From positions 1 through 57,579 of the forward strand of contig JAACUG010000068.1 of NCBI GenBank assembly GCA_009993045.1: a stretch of 57,579 bases of DNA, given 5' to 3'. Shown here one piece after another: positions 34,094-44,196 of the stretch. Under the pieces are notes generated by a model, which made no database searches, was not told where the DNA came from, and was given only the letters and a program-made list of their open reading frames with translations. The position numbers and the translations under genes are program-made. The stretch is from Cyanobacteria bacterium CG_2015-22_32_23. GTDB taxonomy: Bacteria; Cyanobacteriota; Cyanobacteriia; Cyanobacteriales; Cyanobacteriaceae. The first letter of the stretch is position 1; every line of letters starts with the position of its first letter.

Positions 34094-35395
34094 ATGTCTG
34101 TGGTTATCATTACCGAGAATAAATTTATGAATAATCCTTTTAATTTACATTCCGCAGTCATCTATAACAATATTGACCTTGTTAAAAACATATTAGAAGA
34201 AAAAAACCTTATTCAAGTTATTAGTAACAAAGAAAAAAATCAATCTTTAATTTATGCTGTACAAAAAGGATATATCGACATTATTGAATTATTAATTAAT
34301 CATGGTGCGGATGTTAACTTTCAAAATTTCCCCCATAAAATGACACCATTAATGTTTGCTTGTGCGATAAATAATCCTTCTATATGTGAATTATTAATTA
34401 ATTATGGTGCTAATGTTAATCTTACTAATGATGACGAAACTTCTTGTTTAATGATTGCTAGTTATAAAGGATTCACCGCCATTGTGGAAATATTACTCCA
34501 ACATAATGCACAAGTTAATCTTCAAGATTTAGACGGTGATAACGCTCTTTATTTAGCCATTAAATCGAATCATAAAACCGTTGTTTGTCTTTTAATGGAC
34601 TATGGTGCAGATGTTTTTATGGATGATGGTGCATTAAGTATTGCTATTGATACCAATAATCTCAAAATGGTTAATCTTTTGCTGGAAAAAAAAGTAAATG
34701 TTAATCAAGGAAATCGAGACGGAGTTACTCCTTTAATGACGGCTTGTGCCCAAGGAAATTTAGCCATAGTAGAGAGATTATTACAAGCAGGAGCAAATAT
34801 TAATCATCAAGATTTAACTGGGGATTCCCCTTTACACTTAGCAGTATTAGAAGATCATTTAAAAATTGTCATCTTATTATTACAAAATGGAGCAAAAGTA
34901 AATATTATTAATCAAGAAAGAGATTCACCTTTATTAATTGCTACTTTACAAGGCTATACAGAAATAGTAGCCCAATTATTAGCTTATGGCGCTAATCCCA
35001 ATTTTCAGAATCAACAAGATACACCTCTAGGTTTAGCTATCGTTAATGGTTGGCAAAAAATCGCTATGGATTTAATCCAAGCTGGTGCAAATCCCAATAC
35101 TAGACTCCTTGATGGTAAAACAATTTTAATGAAAGTTTGTGATCAAAATAATAAAGAATTAATTTCAAAGTTGTTGAAAGCTGGAGCTGATGTTAATTTA
35201 GAAGATAAAGGAGGAGGTACAGCTTTAATGTGGGCATCTCATCGAGGATATTTAGAAGCTGTAAAATTATTACTTGAAGTCAAAAATATTAACATTCATC
35301 ATCACAATCACGGAAATTATACCGCCGCTAGTTTAGCTGAGTATAATCATCATCCTGAAGTAGCAAAGTTTTTAAAAGATTGGGAAGTCAAATAA
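34094..35395 (+). CDS. Ankyrin-repeat protein
   Basis: The 433-residue product consists of about 12 ankyrin repeats of roughly 33 residues (TPLMxAxxxGxxxIVExLLxxGAxVN). There is no signal peptide or enzymatic domain, so it is probably an intracellular scaffold for protein binding. The first ATG is at 34094; an ATG at 34127 (MNNPFNLHSAVIYNN) would give a cleaner repeat start. One repeat (about 175-190) lacks part of the consensus. Its partner is unknown. Confidence 0.88.
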   Translation: MSVVIITENKFMNNPFNLHSAVIYNNIDLVKNILEEKNLIQVISNKEKNQSLIYAVQKGYIDIIELLINHGADVNFQNFPHKMTPLMFACAINNPSICELLINYGANVNLTNDDETSCLMIASYKGFTAIVEILLQHNAQVNLQDLDGDNALYLAIKSNHKTVVCLLMDYGADVFMDDGALSIAIDTNNLKMVNLLLEKKVNVNQGNRDGVTPLMTACAQGNLAIVERLLQAGANINHQDLTGDSPLHLAVLEDHLKIVILLLQNGAKVNIINQERDSPLLIATLQGYTEIVAQLLAYGANPNFQNQQDTPLGLAIVNGWQKIAMDLIQAGANPNTRLLDGKTILMKVCDQNNKELISKLLKAGADVNLEDKGGGTALMWASHRGYLEAVKLLLEVKNINIHHHNHGNYTAASLAEYNHHPEVAKFLKDWEVK

Positions 35396-35446
35396 CTCTA
35401 TCTATCACCAATGTTGATTCATAGATTTTTAACTGTTTAAAAAAAG

Positions 35447-35520
35447 GGCGAACGATGGGGCTCGAACCCACGAATGGCGGTACCACAAACCACTGCCTTA
35501 ACCACTTGGCTACGCTCGCC
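35447..35520 (-). tRNA. tRNA-His (GTG)
   Basis: The 74-base minus-strand sequence folds as a tRNA: an 8-bp acceptor stem with encoded G-1 paired to C73, D arm GCCAAGTGGTTAAGGC, anticodon loop TTGTGGT with anticodon GTG, and T arm GTGGGTTCGAGCCCCAT. The extra G-1 pair is the identity mark of tRNA-His. CCA is not encoded. Confidence 0.95.
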
Positions 35521-35584
35521 GTTACATTTAACCATGATAACTTATTTTCTGTAAAATGTCTAGTAATTATTAAATTTTTCCTCT

Positions 35585-35983
35585 ATGAATCCATTAACCC
35601 CAAATCACAGAAGTCCTCTATCTATTAGTCTTACTATAGGAGGAGGTTTACTTTTTATTCTTAGTTTATTATTATTTTTTACCAATCCTTCACAAAAAAA
35701 ATATGAAATATTCGCTTCTGAACAGTTAATACAATATGCAAAAGAAAATGTATGTACTATTAAGTCTAATAATATTGAAGAGGCTATTAAAAGTCAGGTT
35801 TGTAACTTAATGTTAGATACGGGAAAAAATCAAATACCAAAATTAATCGAGAAAACTACTCGACAACGAAACTATTTACTTTTTAGTGTTTATGAGACTA
35901 ATTTATATATTTATAACTTTGAAACTATCGGAATTTTTAATCAGTTTTTTGTCATCGGTTTTAATTCTTCTATGGCTAGATAA
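35585..35983 (+). CDS. DUF4359 family membrane-anchored protein
   Basis: A 132-residue protein with one N-terminal membrane segment (about 14-32, Gly- and Leu-rich), then a domain on the outer side with two Cys (ENVCTIK, SQVCNLML) that may form a disulfide. TTRQRNYLLFSVYET near the C-terminus is typical of the cyanobacterial DUF4359 family. The function is unknown. It lies alone, converging on the GHMP kinase gene. Confidence 0.7.
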   Translation: MNPLTPNHRSPLSISLTIGGGLLFILSLLLFFTNPSQKKYEIFASEQLIQYAKENVCTIKSNNIEEAIKSQVCNLMLDTGKNQIPKLIEKTTRQRNYLLFSVYETNLYIYNFETIGIFNQFFVIGFNSSMAR

Positions 35984-36014
35984 TTATTTCTTAACACTTC
36001 CTTGAAAGGGGAAG

Positions 36015-36995
36015 CTATGAAAAAATTATTTCTGAACCAGGGGCATTGACTTTTACTTGTAATACTTGGCGATCGCTGAAAACTGATTGTAAACGAGAAT
36101 GAGTTTCAGGGGGTGCAAAAAAGAGAATAAACCCCCCAGCACCAGCACCTAATAACTTACCACCCCAAGCACCAGCGTCCATACCTTGCTGATAAAGTTG
36201 ATCAATTTCAGGGTTAGAAATTACCTGAGATAAACTACGTTTAGCCATCCATGCCTGATGTAACAAATCACCGAAAACGGAAAAACATTGATTGCTAGTC
36301 AGGATATTCCAACCATCATCAACCATTTTTCGCATATCTTTTAAAGTATCTGTATTATCGATCACTTTTTCTAATTGATGGGCTACCACTTGGGCGGCAC
36401 GTCTTTTAATACCCGTAAACACCACAAAAAGATGTTGCTCAAACTCCGTTAATCTTTGAGCCGAAATGGGTAAACGATGGACAATAATATCAGTTTCCGT
36501 GCGAAATTCTACTAAATTAAAACCTCCCACCGCTGCCATTAATTGATCTTGACAACCAACTTTATCTTGTAATAAATTTCTTTCTACATAAATAGCTTCA
36601 TAGGCTAAATCTAAAGGGCGGATAAATTCTCCTTTAAAACTATGTAATGCTTGAAGTAATGCCACAGTAAAAGTAGAAGAAGATCCTAACCCAGTAAAAG
36701 CGGGTAAATCAGCGACATTATGTAGTTCAATATCTCGCTCTAAACCACAAAATTGTAAACATTCACGATAAACGTTATGTTGAATATCCGCCAAATTTTT
36801 GACTAATTCTACCTGACGATAAGATAAACGCATGGTATAGTCGAATAAATGACTAGGAAATGGACTAGCGGTTAAATAACAAAATTTATCGATGGCTGTG
36901 GCTAAAACCGCACCTCCATGACGTAAAAAATGTTCAGGGTAATCCGTACCTCCGCCAAAAAAACTAATTCTAACAGGTGCGCGGGAAATGAGCAT
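36015..36995 (-). CDS. GHMP sugar kinase (heptose-7-phosphate kinase-like)
   Basis: The 326-residue product starts MLISRAPVRISFFGGGTDYP, and has the GHMP ATP-binding loop GLGSSSTFTVALL and motif 3 LLGAGAGGFILFFA. The N-terminal GGGTDYP pattern is characteristic of D-glycero-D-manno-heptose 7-phosphate kinases (HddA) and L-fucose kinase relatives. It would act in surface glycan precursor synthesis; the exact sugar is inference. No heptose pathway neighbours are present. Confidence 0.85.
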   Translation of the reverse strand: MLISRAPVRISFFGGGTDYPEHFLRHGGAVLATAIDKFCYLTASPFPSHLFDYTMRLSYRQVELVKNLADIQHNVYRECLQFCGLERDIELHNVADLPAFTGLGSSSTFTVALLQALHSFKGEFIRPLDLAYEAIYVERNLLQDKVGCQDQLMAAVGGFNLVEFRTETDIIVHRLPISAQRLTEFEQHLFVVFTGIKRRAAQVVAHQLEKVIDNTDTLKDMRKMVDDGWNILTSNQCFSVFGDLLHQAWMAKRSLSQVISNPEIDQLYQQGMDAGAWGGKLLGAGAGGFILFFAPPETHSRLQSVFSDRQVLQVKVNAPGSEIIFS

Positions 36996-37108
36996 ATTTT
37001 CAATGATTGATGATTGATAATGAATAATTACTCATTAATAAATTTAAACTCTATATTAGAGAGCAAAATTTAATCATAAAAGAAAATTAAACACTATCAA
37101 TTTTAAAA

Positions 37109-37369
37109 TTAATTAACTTTTTCCGAAGTAGATATATTTTTATCCGTTTCATTACTTGGTTCAAGTTTGGCATTCATGGTAACGGTTTCTTCGATGTTTT
37201 GAGCTTCTTTTTTAAACTCCTCTTGAAATTCTTTAGAAGCCTCTTGAAAACCTTTAATTGTTTTGCCTAAACTTCTGCCAATTTCGGGTAACTTTTTTGG
37301 ACCAAAAATTAATAACGCTACCACGAAAATGAGGATCATTTCTGGAAGTCCGATACCAAAGACATTCAT
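37109..37369 (-). CDS. tatA: Twin-arginine translocase subunit TatA/E
   Basis: The 86-residue product has an N-terminal membrane helix ([20 protein letters not shown]), the [15 protein letters not shown] hinge and amphipathic helix, and an acidic tail. This is the pore-forming component of the Tat pathway, which exports folded proteins such as the Rieske protein PetC in this window. tatC is not nearby. It is encoded downstream of psbH on the same strand. Confidence 0.93.
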   Translation of the reverse strand: MNVFGIGLPEMILIFVVALLIFGPKKLPEIGRSLGKTIKGFQEASKEFQEEFKKEAQNIEETVTMNAKLEPSNETDKNISTSEKVN

Positions 37370-37471
37370 TATTTATAATTAAATTCTAATGTTTAGTGTT
37401 TAATGGACAACAACTTTTACTTGCTAGATTTGATTCAAAAATTAACTATCAACAATCAACTTTTTGAGGAT

Positions 37472-37675
37472 TTATTGACCAAGACTGCTCCAGTCAACGG
37501 TTACACCTTCAAGTAAGAGTGAAGAATTGTAAATTTGTAGAATGATCAATAAAAAGACCAAAAACAAGACCATAAATACTCCCATTAAAGGGGTTGTACT
37601 CCATCCGGGAGCAACTTTACCATATTCTGAGTTAAGAGGCTTTAGAATATCGCCTAAACGAGTACGTTGTGACAT
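37472..37675 (-). CDS. psbH: Photosystem II protein PsbH
   Basis: The 67-residue single-helix subunit has the stromal N-terminus [20 protein letters not shown], then [12 protein letters not shown] and the membrane helix. PsbH binds next to CP47 and supports QA-QB electron flow and PSII assembly. The gene is divergent from psbN, the arrangement conserved in cyanobacteria and plastids. Confidence 0.98.
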   Translation of the reverse strand: MSQRTRLGDILKPLNSEYGKVAPGWSTTPLMGVFMVLFLVFLLIILQIYNSSLLLEGVTVDWSSLGQ

Positions 37676-37762
37676 ATTTAACCTTTGATATTACAATTAT
37701 TTTTTTATCTGTCGTAATATTATAGAGTAATAAGACCTTTATTTTACAAAGAAATAGCATTT

Positions 37763-37894
37763 ATGGAAACTGCAACAATTGTCGGATTTACTATCGCTGC
37801 GGTGTTAGTCGCTTTTACGGGATACGCTATTTATACTGCTTTTGGTCCTCCTTCTACGGAATTAGGCGATCCTTTTGAGGATCACGAAGACTAA
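37763..37894 (+). CDS. psbN: PSII assembly protein PsbN
   Basis: This short gene encodes 43 residues, [20 protein letters not shown] then [20 protein letters not shown]. It has one membrane helix and the invariant FGPPS motif. PsbN is not a PSII subunit; it is needed for assembly and repair. It is divergent from psbH, 87 bp away. Confidence 0.97.
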   Translation: METATIVGFTIAAVLVAFTGYAIYTAFGPPSTELGDPFEDHED

Positions 37895-37937
37895 AATACT
37901 AATTAATTAGCAATTAACAATTAATTTTGGTTCATGG

Positions 37938-38279
37938 CTAAATATTTACTGATTGTAAGTCTTCCCATGTAATTTGTTGTTTATCTCCTGCAAATTCGTT
38001 ATCAGGAGTAATAAATAACATACAATGACATTCTTTTCTCTCTCTCATGGGTACACAAGGGCAATTCCAAAAGGTATTTTTGACTTCGGCTTCTTTATCT
38101 TCGTAGTGACGACAAGGACAAAGAGGAGAGCCTAATTCTTCTTTATGACGTGCTAATCCTTGAATCACAACGGCGGTGACAGAAGGTTCTGAACAAAAGT
38201 AAGTGTCTGTACGTTTAGCGTATTGCTCTGCAAAATTTTTCATTGCTTCTAGGGTTTTATCGTTGCTAACTTCACTCAT
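37938..38279 (-). CDS. ftrC: Ferredoxin-thioredoxin reductase, catalytic chain
   Basis: FtrC passes electrons from ferredoxin to thioredoxin through a 4Fe-4S cluster and a nearby disulfide. The 113-residue product has all seven conserved Cys in order: DTYFCSEP, CPCRHY, and CPCVPMRERKECHCML. The variable chain gene ftrV is not in the window. It converges on psbN. Confidence 0.97.
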   Translation of the reverse strand: MSEVSNDKTLEAMKNFAEQYAKRTDTYFCSEPSVTAVVIQGLARHKEELGSPLCPCRHYEDKEAEVKNTFWNCPCVPMRERKECHCMLFITPDNEFAGDKQQITWEDLQSVNI

Positions 38280-38513
38280 AGTGATTTATTTTGATATTCT
38301 GCTACGGTTTCTCTTAACATTTTACCTGATTGAGAGTCTTCAAAAATTTTCTGATGATTCTATTCTTATGGATTATTTTCTGTAAATTATTAATCCATAA
38401 AAAATTGGAAGCCATTAACTAAATTGTAAACGGTCAATTATTGATGTATGATTAAGTCATAGATATATTTTACTTTTAACACACTGAGAACATACTATAT
38501 TCTCAAAACCTTC

Positions 38514-39308
38514 ATGAGACATCGGCAAATTAGCCCAGAAAGCGCACTTGGTTTAGTTTCTACCTACAGTTTTCCCGCCATTGTTGGCACTGCTGACATG
38601 ATGCTTAAGTCGGCGGAAGTTTTGTTGGTAGGTTATGAAAAAATTGGTGCTGGTCATTGTACTGCTATTGTAAGGGGGAACATTGCTGATGTGCGGTTAG
38701 CGGTAGAAGAAGGTGCTAGAATGGCTGAGCAAATAGGGCAATTACACACTAAATTAGTAATAGCACGACCGATGCGTAATTTAGAAGCAATATTCCCTAT
38801 CGGTAGCCGTTTAGTGGAAATAGCACACCATCAAAAAGGTTATAGTAAATTAAGTAATCGCTCTATTGGCTTAATTGAAACTAGAGGTTTTCCTGCTATG
38901 GTAGGAGCGGCTGATGCTATGTTAAAATCAGCAAATGTACAGTTAGCATCTTATGAAACTATCGGTGCTGGTTTATGTACTGCTATTATAAGAGGATCAG
39001 TTGCAAATGTTGCCGTAGCTATGGAAGCGGGAATGGCAGCCGCAGAAAGAATTGGGGAGTTAAATTCAGTGATGATTATTCCTCGTTTATTAGAAGATTT
39101 AGAGCATACTTTACCTGTAGCTGCTTACTGGTTAGATGAGCAAGAAAAAGAACAACCCTTACCAGTGTTAGCTTCTAAGCAACGAACTCAACAACGTCGT
39201 AAATTAGTAGCATTACCTGAATTAGAAAAAGTGCCTTTAACTTTTGAAACTAGAGAGAAAGTGCAACAAAAAGCTGAATTAGAATCTAATTTGGAAGATA
39301 AGGAATAA
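38514..39308 (+). CDS. ccmO: Carboxysome shell protein CcmO (tandem BMC)
   Basis: The 264-residue product has two BMC domains (about 11-95 and 115-200), with ALGLVSTYSFPAIVGTADMM and SIGLIETRGFPAMVGAADAM as their openings. It is therefore a tandem-domain trimer-forming shell protein of the beta-carboxysome. A charged, Gln-rich tail of about 60 residues follows. The ccmKLMN genes are not nearby; ccmO is often separate in cyanobacteria. Confidence 0.93.
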   Translation: MRHRQISPESALGLVSTYSFPAIVGTADMMLKSAEVLLVGYEKIGAGHCTAIVRGNIADVRLAVEEGARMAEQIGQLHTKLVIARPMRNLEAIFPIGSRLVEIAHHQKGYSKLSNRSIGLIETRGFPAMVGAADAMLKSANVQLASYETIGAGLCTAIIRGSVANVAVAMEAGMAAAERIGELNSVMIIPRLLEDLEHTLPVAAYWLDEQEKEQPLPVLASKQRTQQRRKLVALPELEKVPLTFETREKVQQKAELESNLEDKE

Positions 39309-39341
39309 GGAGTAATAACTACAAATAAAGCTATCAATCTT

Positions 39342-39362
39342 AGTAAGTAAGTAAGTAAGTAA
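39342..39362. repeat. (AGTA)n tetranucleotide repeat
   Basis: Five tandem copies of AGTA lie between ccmO and the convergent GTPase gene. This is a simple sequence repeat with no obvious function. Confidence 0.9.
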
Positions 39363-39389
39363 AATTACTTGTATGTTTACTTTTTAATG

Positions 39390-41354
39390 TTATTTTAAAT
39401 AAAATTTATATCTTTCTTCTAATTGTGTAAAAGTTAGATTTTTTGTCCAAAATTCTACTAAACTATGACCTAAAGCATAAGCATCATCTTCAGGATTACC
39501 ATTATTTTCTATTAATAAAGGCCATAAAAATAGTAAATCAAATTGCATTTTATCTTCATTATTTGTACTTAATAAAGAGAATAAATCATAGGCTAATTGC
39601 AGTTTTCCTATAACTACTGGTAATTGCTCAATGGGGATTTTTTCTGCTAATAAATAAGCTAGACGGGGTGATCCTGTCGTGATAGTTGAAATAAATTGTA
39701 GGACAGGACTTTTTAATAAAGTTGTTAATCCCTGAGAAGTTGCCATTTGAAAGGAATATTTATCGATAATCTTGGCGGCGGCAATACTTTTAGCTTCCAC
39801 ATTACGGAAAAAACGAGCTAATCTTACTTGTTTGGCAGGAGCGATCGCCTCTAAAATATTGATAGCTAAAATGTCATCATGCCATGATTGTCGGGAAGTG
39901 AGATAGTCGGCGGTAACCATAGGTAAAATTCCTGTGCAAAATTCTCCTAAATTTTCTTGACGATATTTAACGGCTTCTCGGATAGAGATTTCTTTGGGGA
40001 AATTTCCCGTTAACCAATTATAAGGAGGTTGCCATTCACGAAGAGGACGAAGGCGATCAACTTGAGTAATAATAGTAAAAATGGGAATTTCTTGTAGATT
40101 TACTCGTAATTTGAGCAAAAAATCTTTATCCATTTGTAAGGCTGGATCAAGAGCTGGATTTAAAAGTAAAATAATATCAGCATTATAGGCATAATCTAAC
40201 ACTTTTTGTTGATATTCAGGGCGATTAATTTGCTCATAGCCGGGGGTATCAAGTAAATTTAAAGTTTCTCCTGTGTTGGCTTCCCATTGATAGCTTTTTA
40301 TCTCCGTTGTGCTTGGTAAAACGTCAACTTCTGCTTTTTGGGCATCAAAAAGGGTATTAATTAAACTGCTTTTTCCTGCACCTGTTCTACCAACTAATAA
40401 AATATTAATGGGTTTTTGCTCAATTTTTTCAAAGTTTTGAGCTTCCTTGAAAATTTCTTGTAAAGTCTGAGTTTTTGCCGTGGATAAAATTTGATTATCA
40501 GGGGTAAATTTGTCAAAAGGTAAAGTATCACCGCCATATAATAAAGCAGTTTGACGGGCAAGATTACGCAAAGCGACTTCTCTTAATACTTGACTGAGAT
40601 TAATTAATAATTCTTGATTGGCTTGTTTATTACTGCCTTGACTAGCTAATTTTGCGGCTGCCACCGTGGGATTTATAATCCATTGCGCCCAATTCCATAC
40701 TTGTAATAATTTACGCGCGGATGGTTCAAGTTTGCGGTATAGTTGATAACCTTGATAACCTTGGGCAATACTAACTTGATTTAAAGCTGGAGAAAGTTGC
40801 TTCATCCATTTATCCATGTCATCCACCGTACCTCTAATTAATCCATAGGCTTGAGGAATGTAGATATTTAATAATGGATATTGTACTTCAGGATGATAAA
40901 TTTTGGCGATCGCACTTACTAAATCTTGGCAACGTTGGAAAAATAACTGTAAATCTTCCCAAATAGGGGCGTCTTCTCTCGTTTTCGTGATAATACTTTG
41001 TAAGGCTTCTTCTAACTTAAGGATGGTTTCAGGATTGGAAAAGTCTCTTTTTTGGGTTAAATTTTGGGATGTGATGGTGTTTTTTTGCCCATCTTTGGAG
41101 GTTGAAGGGCTAAAAGTACTGTTTTTCAAGTCTTCTTGCACCTCTAACATGATGTTTTCCACATCAGGAAATAATGGTTTTGTCCATTTTACCAATAACC
41201 ATCGCCAACCGACAAAAATTGCGACAAAAATAGCCCATATCCAGTTAATACCCCAAGCGTGAATTTGTATCCCTGTAGCGATGACAAAAAAAGTAATTAA
41301 AGCGATAACAGGAGTTGATAAAATAAACCATTGCCAAGATTTTAAGCGAATCAT
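39390..41354 (-). CDS. Membrane-anchored GTPase (YcjF/DUF697-type relative)
   Basis: The 654-residue product begins with two hydrophobic helices (about 9-28 and 34-52). A helical region follows, then a GTPase domain (about 318-480) with G1 GRTGAGKSS, G3 DTPGYEQ and G4 TQVD in place of NKxD. A helical C-terminal region contains GLTTLLKSPVLQFIST, a possible further membrane-contact segment. Such Era/dynamin-like proteins of cyanobacteria may act in membrane remodelling. The function here is unknown. Confidence 0.8.
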   Translation of the reverse strand: MIRLKSWQWFILSTPVIALITFFVIATGIQIHAWGINWIWAIFVAIFVGWRWLLVKWTKPLFPDVENIMLEVQEDLKNSTFSPSTSKDGQKNTITSQNLTQKRDFSNPETILKLEEALQSIITKTREDAPIWEDLQLFFQRCQDLVSAIAKIYHPEVQYPLLNIYIPQAYGLIRGTVDDMDKWMKQLSPALNQVSIAQGYQGYQLYRKLEPSARKLLQVWNWAQWIINPTVAAAKLASQGSNKQANQELLINLSQVLREVALRNLARQTALLYGGDTLPFDKFTPDNQILSTAKTQTLQEIFKEAQNFEKIEQKPINILLVGRTGAGKSSLINTLFDAQKAEVDVLPSTTEIKSYQWEANTGETLNLLDTPGYEQINRPEYQQKVLDYAYNADIILLLNPALDPALQMDKDFLLKLRVNLQEIPIFTIITQVDRLRPLREWQPPYNWLTGNFPKEISIREAVKYRQENLGEFCTGILPMVTADYLTSRQSWHDDILAINILEAIAPAKQVRLARFFRNVEAKSIAAAKIIDKYSFQMATSQGLTTLLKSPVLQFISTITTGSPRLAYLLAEKIPIEQLPVVIGKLQLAYDLFSLLSTNNEDKMQFDLLFLWPLLIENNGNPEDDAYALGHSLVEFWTKNLTFTQLEERYKFYLK

Positions 41355-41585
41355 AAGGCGATAAAATTAGATGATTATTAATAAAATTAAATGGCTCTTC
41401 TACAGTAGTTATGATATTTTAGTAGTAAATAATCGTTAAAAGTGTTGATATATAATAGGTTTAGAATTTTAAAAATGCAGATGTTATAAATTTACAGTTT
41501 TAATTTAACCTAACACCCTTTCCGATAACCTGACACCTTTTTTTAGACATAATTTATCACAACGAGAAGTAAGAGAGCCAATTAA

Positions 41586-42464
41586 ATGTTACCAGAAAAT
41601 ATCCTTAAACAAGGGAAAAATTTAACAGAATCAACTTCTATTGACATCTTTCAAAAGATTAAATTTACTTCTATTACCACAGAAGAATCTATTTTAACTA
41701 GCTATGTTTTAGAAGGAGAAAAAGAAACACCGATAATATTATTACATGGTTTTGATAGCTCTTTATTAGAGTTTCGTCGTTTATTACCATTATTAAGTAA
41801 AAATCATCAAGTTTGGGCATTAGATTTACTAGGTTTTGGTTTTACTGAGCGTAAATTATCCATCAATTATTCTCCTGAAAATATTAAAAATCATTTCAAA
41901 GAATTTTGGGCAAAAATGATTCAAAAACCTGTAATTTTAATTGGTGCATCCATGGGAGGTGCAACGGCTATTGACTTGACTTTAAGCTATCCTGAAATAA
42001 TAGAAAAACTGATTTTATTAGATAGTGGAGGTTTAATAAAACAACCTATTATTAGTAAATTTATTATCCCTCCTTTAGACTATTTTGCCACGGAATTTTT
42101 AAAGAATTTAAAAGTTAGACAAAGTATTAGTAAAACGGCTTATTTTAATCCTAATTTTGCTACAGAAGATGCTTTACAATGTTCAGCATTGCACTTATTA
42201 TGTAATAACTGGAATAAAGCATTAATTTCTTTTACTAAAAGTGGAGGTTATGGCTCATTTTCTCATCAGTTGAAGAACATAAAAAAACCTACTTTAATTA
42301 TTTGGGGTGAAAATGATAAAATTTTGGGCATTAAATCTGCTAATAAATTTCAAGAGATGATACCCCATAGTAAATTAATTTGGGTTAAAAATTGCGGTCA
42401 TGTGCCACACTTAGAACAATCTGAAATTACTGCTAATCATATTCTCGATTTTACCAACAACTGA
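41586..42464 (+). CDS. Alpha/beta-fold hydrolase
   Basis: The 292-residue product has the oxyanion motif LLHGFDSSLLEFR, the nucleophile elbow GASMGGA (Ser), an Asp in IIWGENDKI and a catalytic His in NCGHVPHLE. This is a soluble serine hydrolase of the epoxide hydrolase/haloperoxidase type. The substrate cannot be told. It lies 71 bp upstream of rpe on the same strand. Confidence 0.88.
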   Translation: MLPENILKQGKNLTESTSIDIFQKIKFTSITTEESILTSYVLEGEKETPIILLHGFDSSLLEFRRLLPLLSKNHQVWALDLLGFGFTERKLSINYSPENIKNHFKEFWAKMIQKPVILIGASMGGATAIDLTLSYPEIIEKLILLDSGGLIKQPIISKFIIPPLDYFATEFLKNLKVRQSISKTAYFNPNFATEDALQCSALHLLCNNWNKALISFTKSGGYGSFSHQLKNIKKPTLIIWGENDKILGIKSANKFQEMIPHSKLIWVKNCGHVPHLEQSEITANHILDFTNN

Positions 42465-42535
42465 TAAACTAAAGAAAAATTAAGCATTTTGTTACAATCA
42501 AATTTTTAGTCAACTTTCTATAATTATTAGTCACT

Positions 42536-43231
42536 ATGAGCAATAAACCCATCGTAATTTCCCCTTCAATTTTATCGGCTGATTTTAGTCGTCTTGGTGA
42601 AGATATTAAAGCAGTAGATGCGGCTGGTGCAGATTGGATTCACGTTGACGTGATGGATGGACGTTTTGTGCCTAATATTACCATTGGCCCTTTAATTGTG
42701 CAAGCAATTCGTCCTTATACTAAAAAACCTTTAGATGTTCATTTAATGATAGTCGAACCTGAAAAATATGTGGCTGATTTTGCGAAAGCTGGGGCGGATA
42801 TTATTTCTGTCCATGCTGAACATAATGCGTCACCCCACTTACATCGTACATTGTGTCAAATTCGTGAGTTAGGAAAACAAGCAGGAGTAGTACTAAATCC
42901 TTCAACTCCTTTAGAATTAATTGAGTATGTTATTGAGATTTGTGATTTAGTTTTAATCATGAGTGTTAACCCCGGATTTGGTGGGCAAAGTTTTATACCC
43001 TCCGTTGTGCCTAAAATCAAAGCCTTACGTCAGATGTGTGACGAACGTGGTTTAGATCCTTGGATTGAAGTAGATGGCGGTTTAAAACCTGATAATACAT
43101 GGCAAGTTTTAGAGGCTGGTGCTAACGCTATTGTAGCTGGTTCTGCGGTATTTAATGCTGCTGATTACGCTCAAGCTATCGAAGCTATCCGTCATAGTAA
43201 ACGCCCTGAAAAAGAGTTAATTACTGCATAA
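42536..43231 (+). CDS. rpe: Ribulose-phosphate 3-epimerase
   Basis: Rpe interconverts ribulose-5-phosphate and xylulose-5-phosphate in the Calvin cycle and pentose phosphate pathway. The 231-residue TIM barrel has [37 protein letters not shown] and EVDGGLKPD, carrying the metal-binding His and Asp residues. Length and start are typical. Confidence 0.97.
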   Translation: MSNKPIVISPSILSADFSRLGEDIKAVDAAGADWIHVDVMDGRFVPNITIGPLIVQAIRPYTKKPLDVHLMIVEPEKYVADFAKAGADIISVHAEHNASPHLHRTLCQIRELGKQAGVVLNPSTPLELIEYVIEICDLVLIMSVNPGFGGQSFIPSVVPKIKALRQMCDERGLDPWIEVDGGLKPDNTWQVLEAGANAIVAGSAVFNAADYAQAIEAIRHSKRPEKELITA

Positions 43232-43257
43232 ATAATCCATAAATTAACAATTAACAA

Positions 43258-43989
43258 TTACCAATTTTTTTTGCCAACAATTTTTTGGCAAATTAATAAA
43301 TTTTCAGTTATTTTGTCTTCTAATTCATATAAATTTTCTAGTTTTTCGTAATATTTAATCGCTTCTAAATATAGACATTGTTTTTGATAAATCTTCGCTA
43401 CTTGTAATAATGCCCAATAATCATCATGTTTAATATTTAAGGCTTGTTGATAGCTTTTTTTGGCGTTTTCCCACTGTTTTAATTTTTGTTGACATTCTCC
43501 TTGCCAATAGTAACTCCAATAATCCTCTCGACGAATTGTTAAGGTTTGTTGAAATAAATCTAATGCTTTTAGATATTTTTGTTTGTGATAGTAAGATTTA
43601 CCGAGGCGATACATAGCCCAGTAATCTTTAGATTTATTCTGTAGTGCTTTTTCTAAACATCTAATGGCTTGTGAATGATTATTGAATTTGTCTTGCCAAA
43701 TATAACCTTGATCATACCATGACCAATAATTATTTGGTTCTATTTTACACGCCACCGAAAAACTATAAATTGCTTCTAAATATTTCTCTAATTCTTCTAA
43801 AACTTTTCCTTTATAATACCAAGCAAAATAGTCATTAGGATGATATTCAATGGCTTTTTCATAGCTATATAAAGCATCTTGACATAGATTACGATGGCGC
43901 AGTTGATTAGCTTGATAATACCATCCTTGGTAACTATCAGGACGACATTCTAAAACACGATAAACCTCATTGACTTTACTCGCAACCAT
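43258..43989 (-). CDS. Tetratricopeptide repeat protein
   Basis: The 243-residue product is made of about six TPR units with an unusual recurrent DYWxxYxxG signature (DYFAWYYKGK, NYWSWYDQGY, DYWAMYRLGK, DYWSYYWQGE). TPRs are protein-binding scaffolds. The Tyr-Trp richness at fixed positions suggests a specialised binding groove. There is no signal peptide. No partner is evident from context. Confidence 0.85.
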   Translation of the reverse strand: MVASKVNEVYRVLECRPDSYQGWYYQANQLRHRNLCQDALYSYEKAIEYHPNDYFAWYYKGKVLEELEKYLEAIYSFSVACKIEPNNYWSWYDQGYIWQDKFNNHSQAIRCLEKALQNKSKDYWAMYRLGKSYYHKQKYLKALDLFQQTLTIRREDYWSYYWQGECQQKLKQWENAKKSYQQALNIKHDDYWALLQVAKIYQKQCLYLEAIKYYEKLENLYELEDKITENLLICQKIVGKKNW

Positions 43990-44196
43990 GATATTTTCAC
44001 TTTCAATATAAATTTAATTTTATGTTGTGCTAATTCAATTTTATCAACTATATCTATGTCACAACCGTCAAAGGGTTATGAAAATTTAACATTAGCAAAA
44101 ATCCGAAAACTTACTATATTTTTTTCAACTGTGTTTACCTGTTGCTAATTATAATTGATGCTATGTTTAAATTTAAAATAAAGGTTAAAAGAGTTA

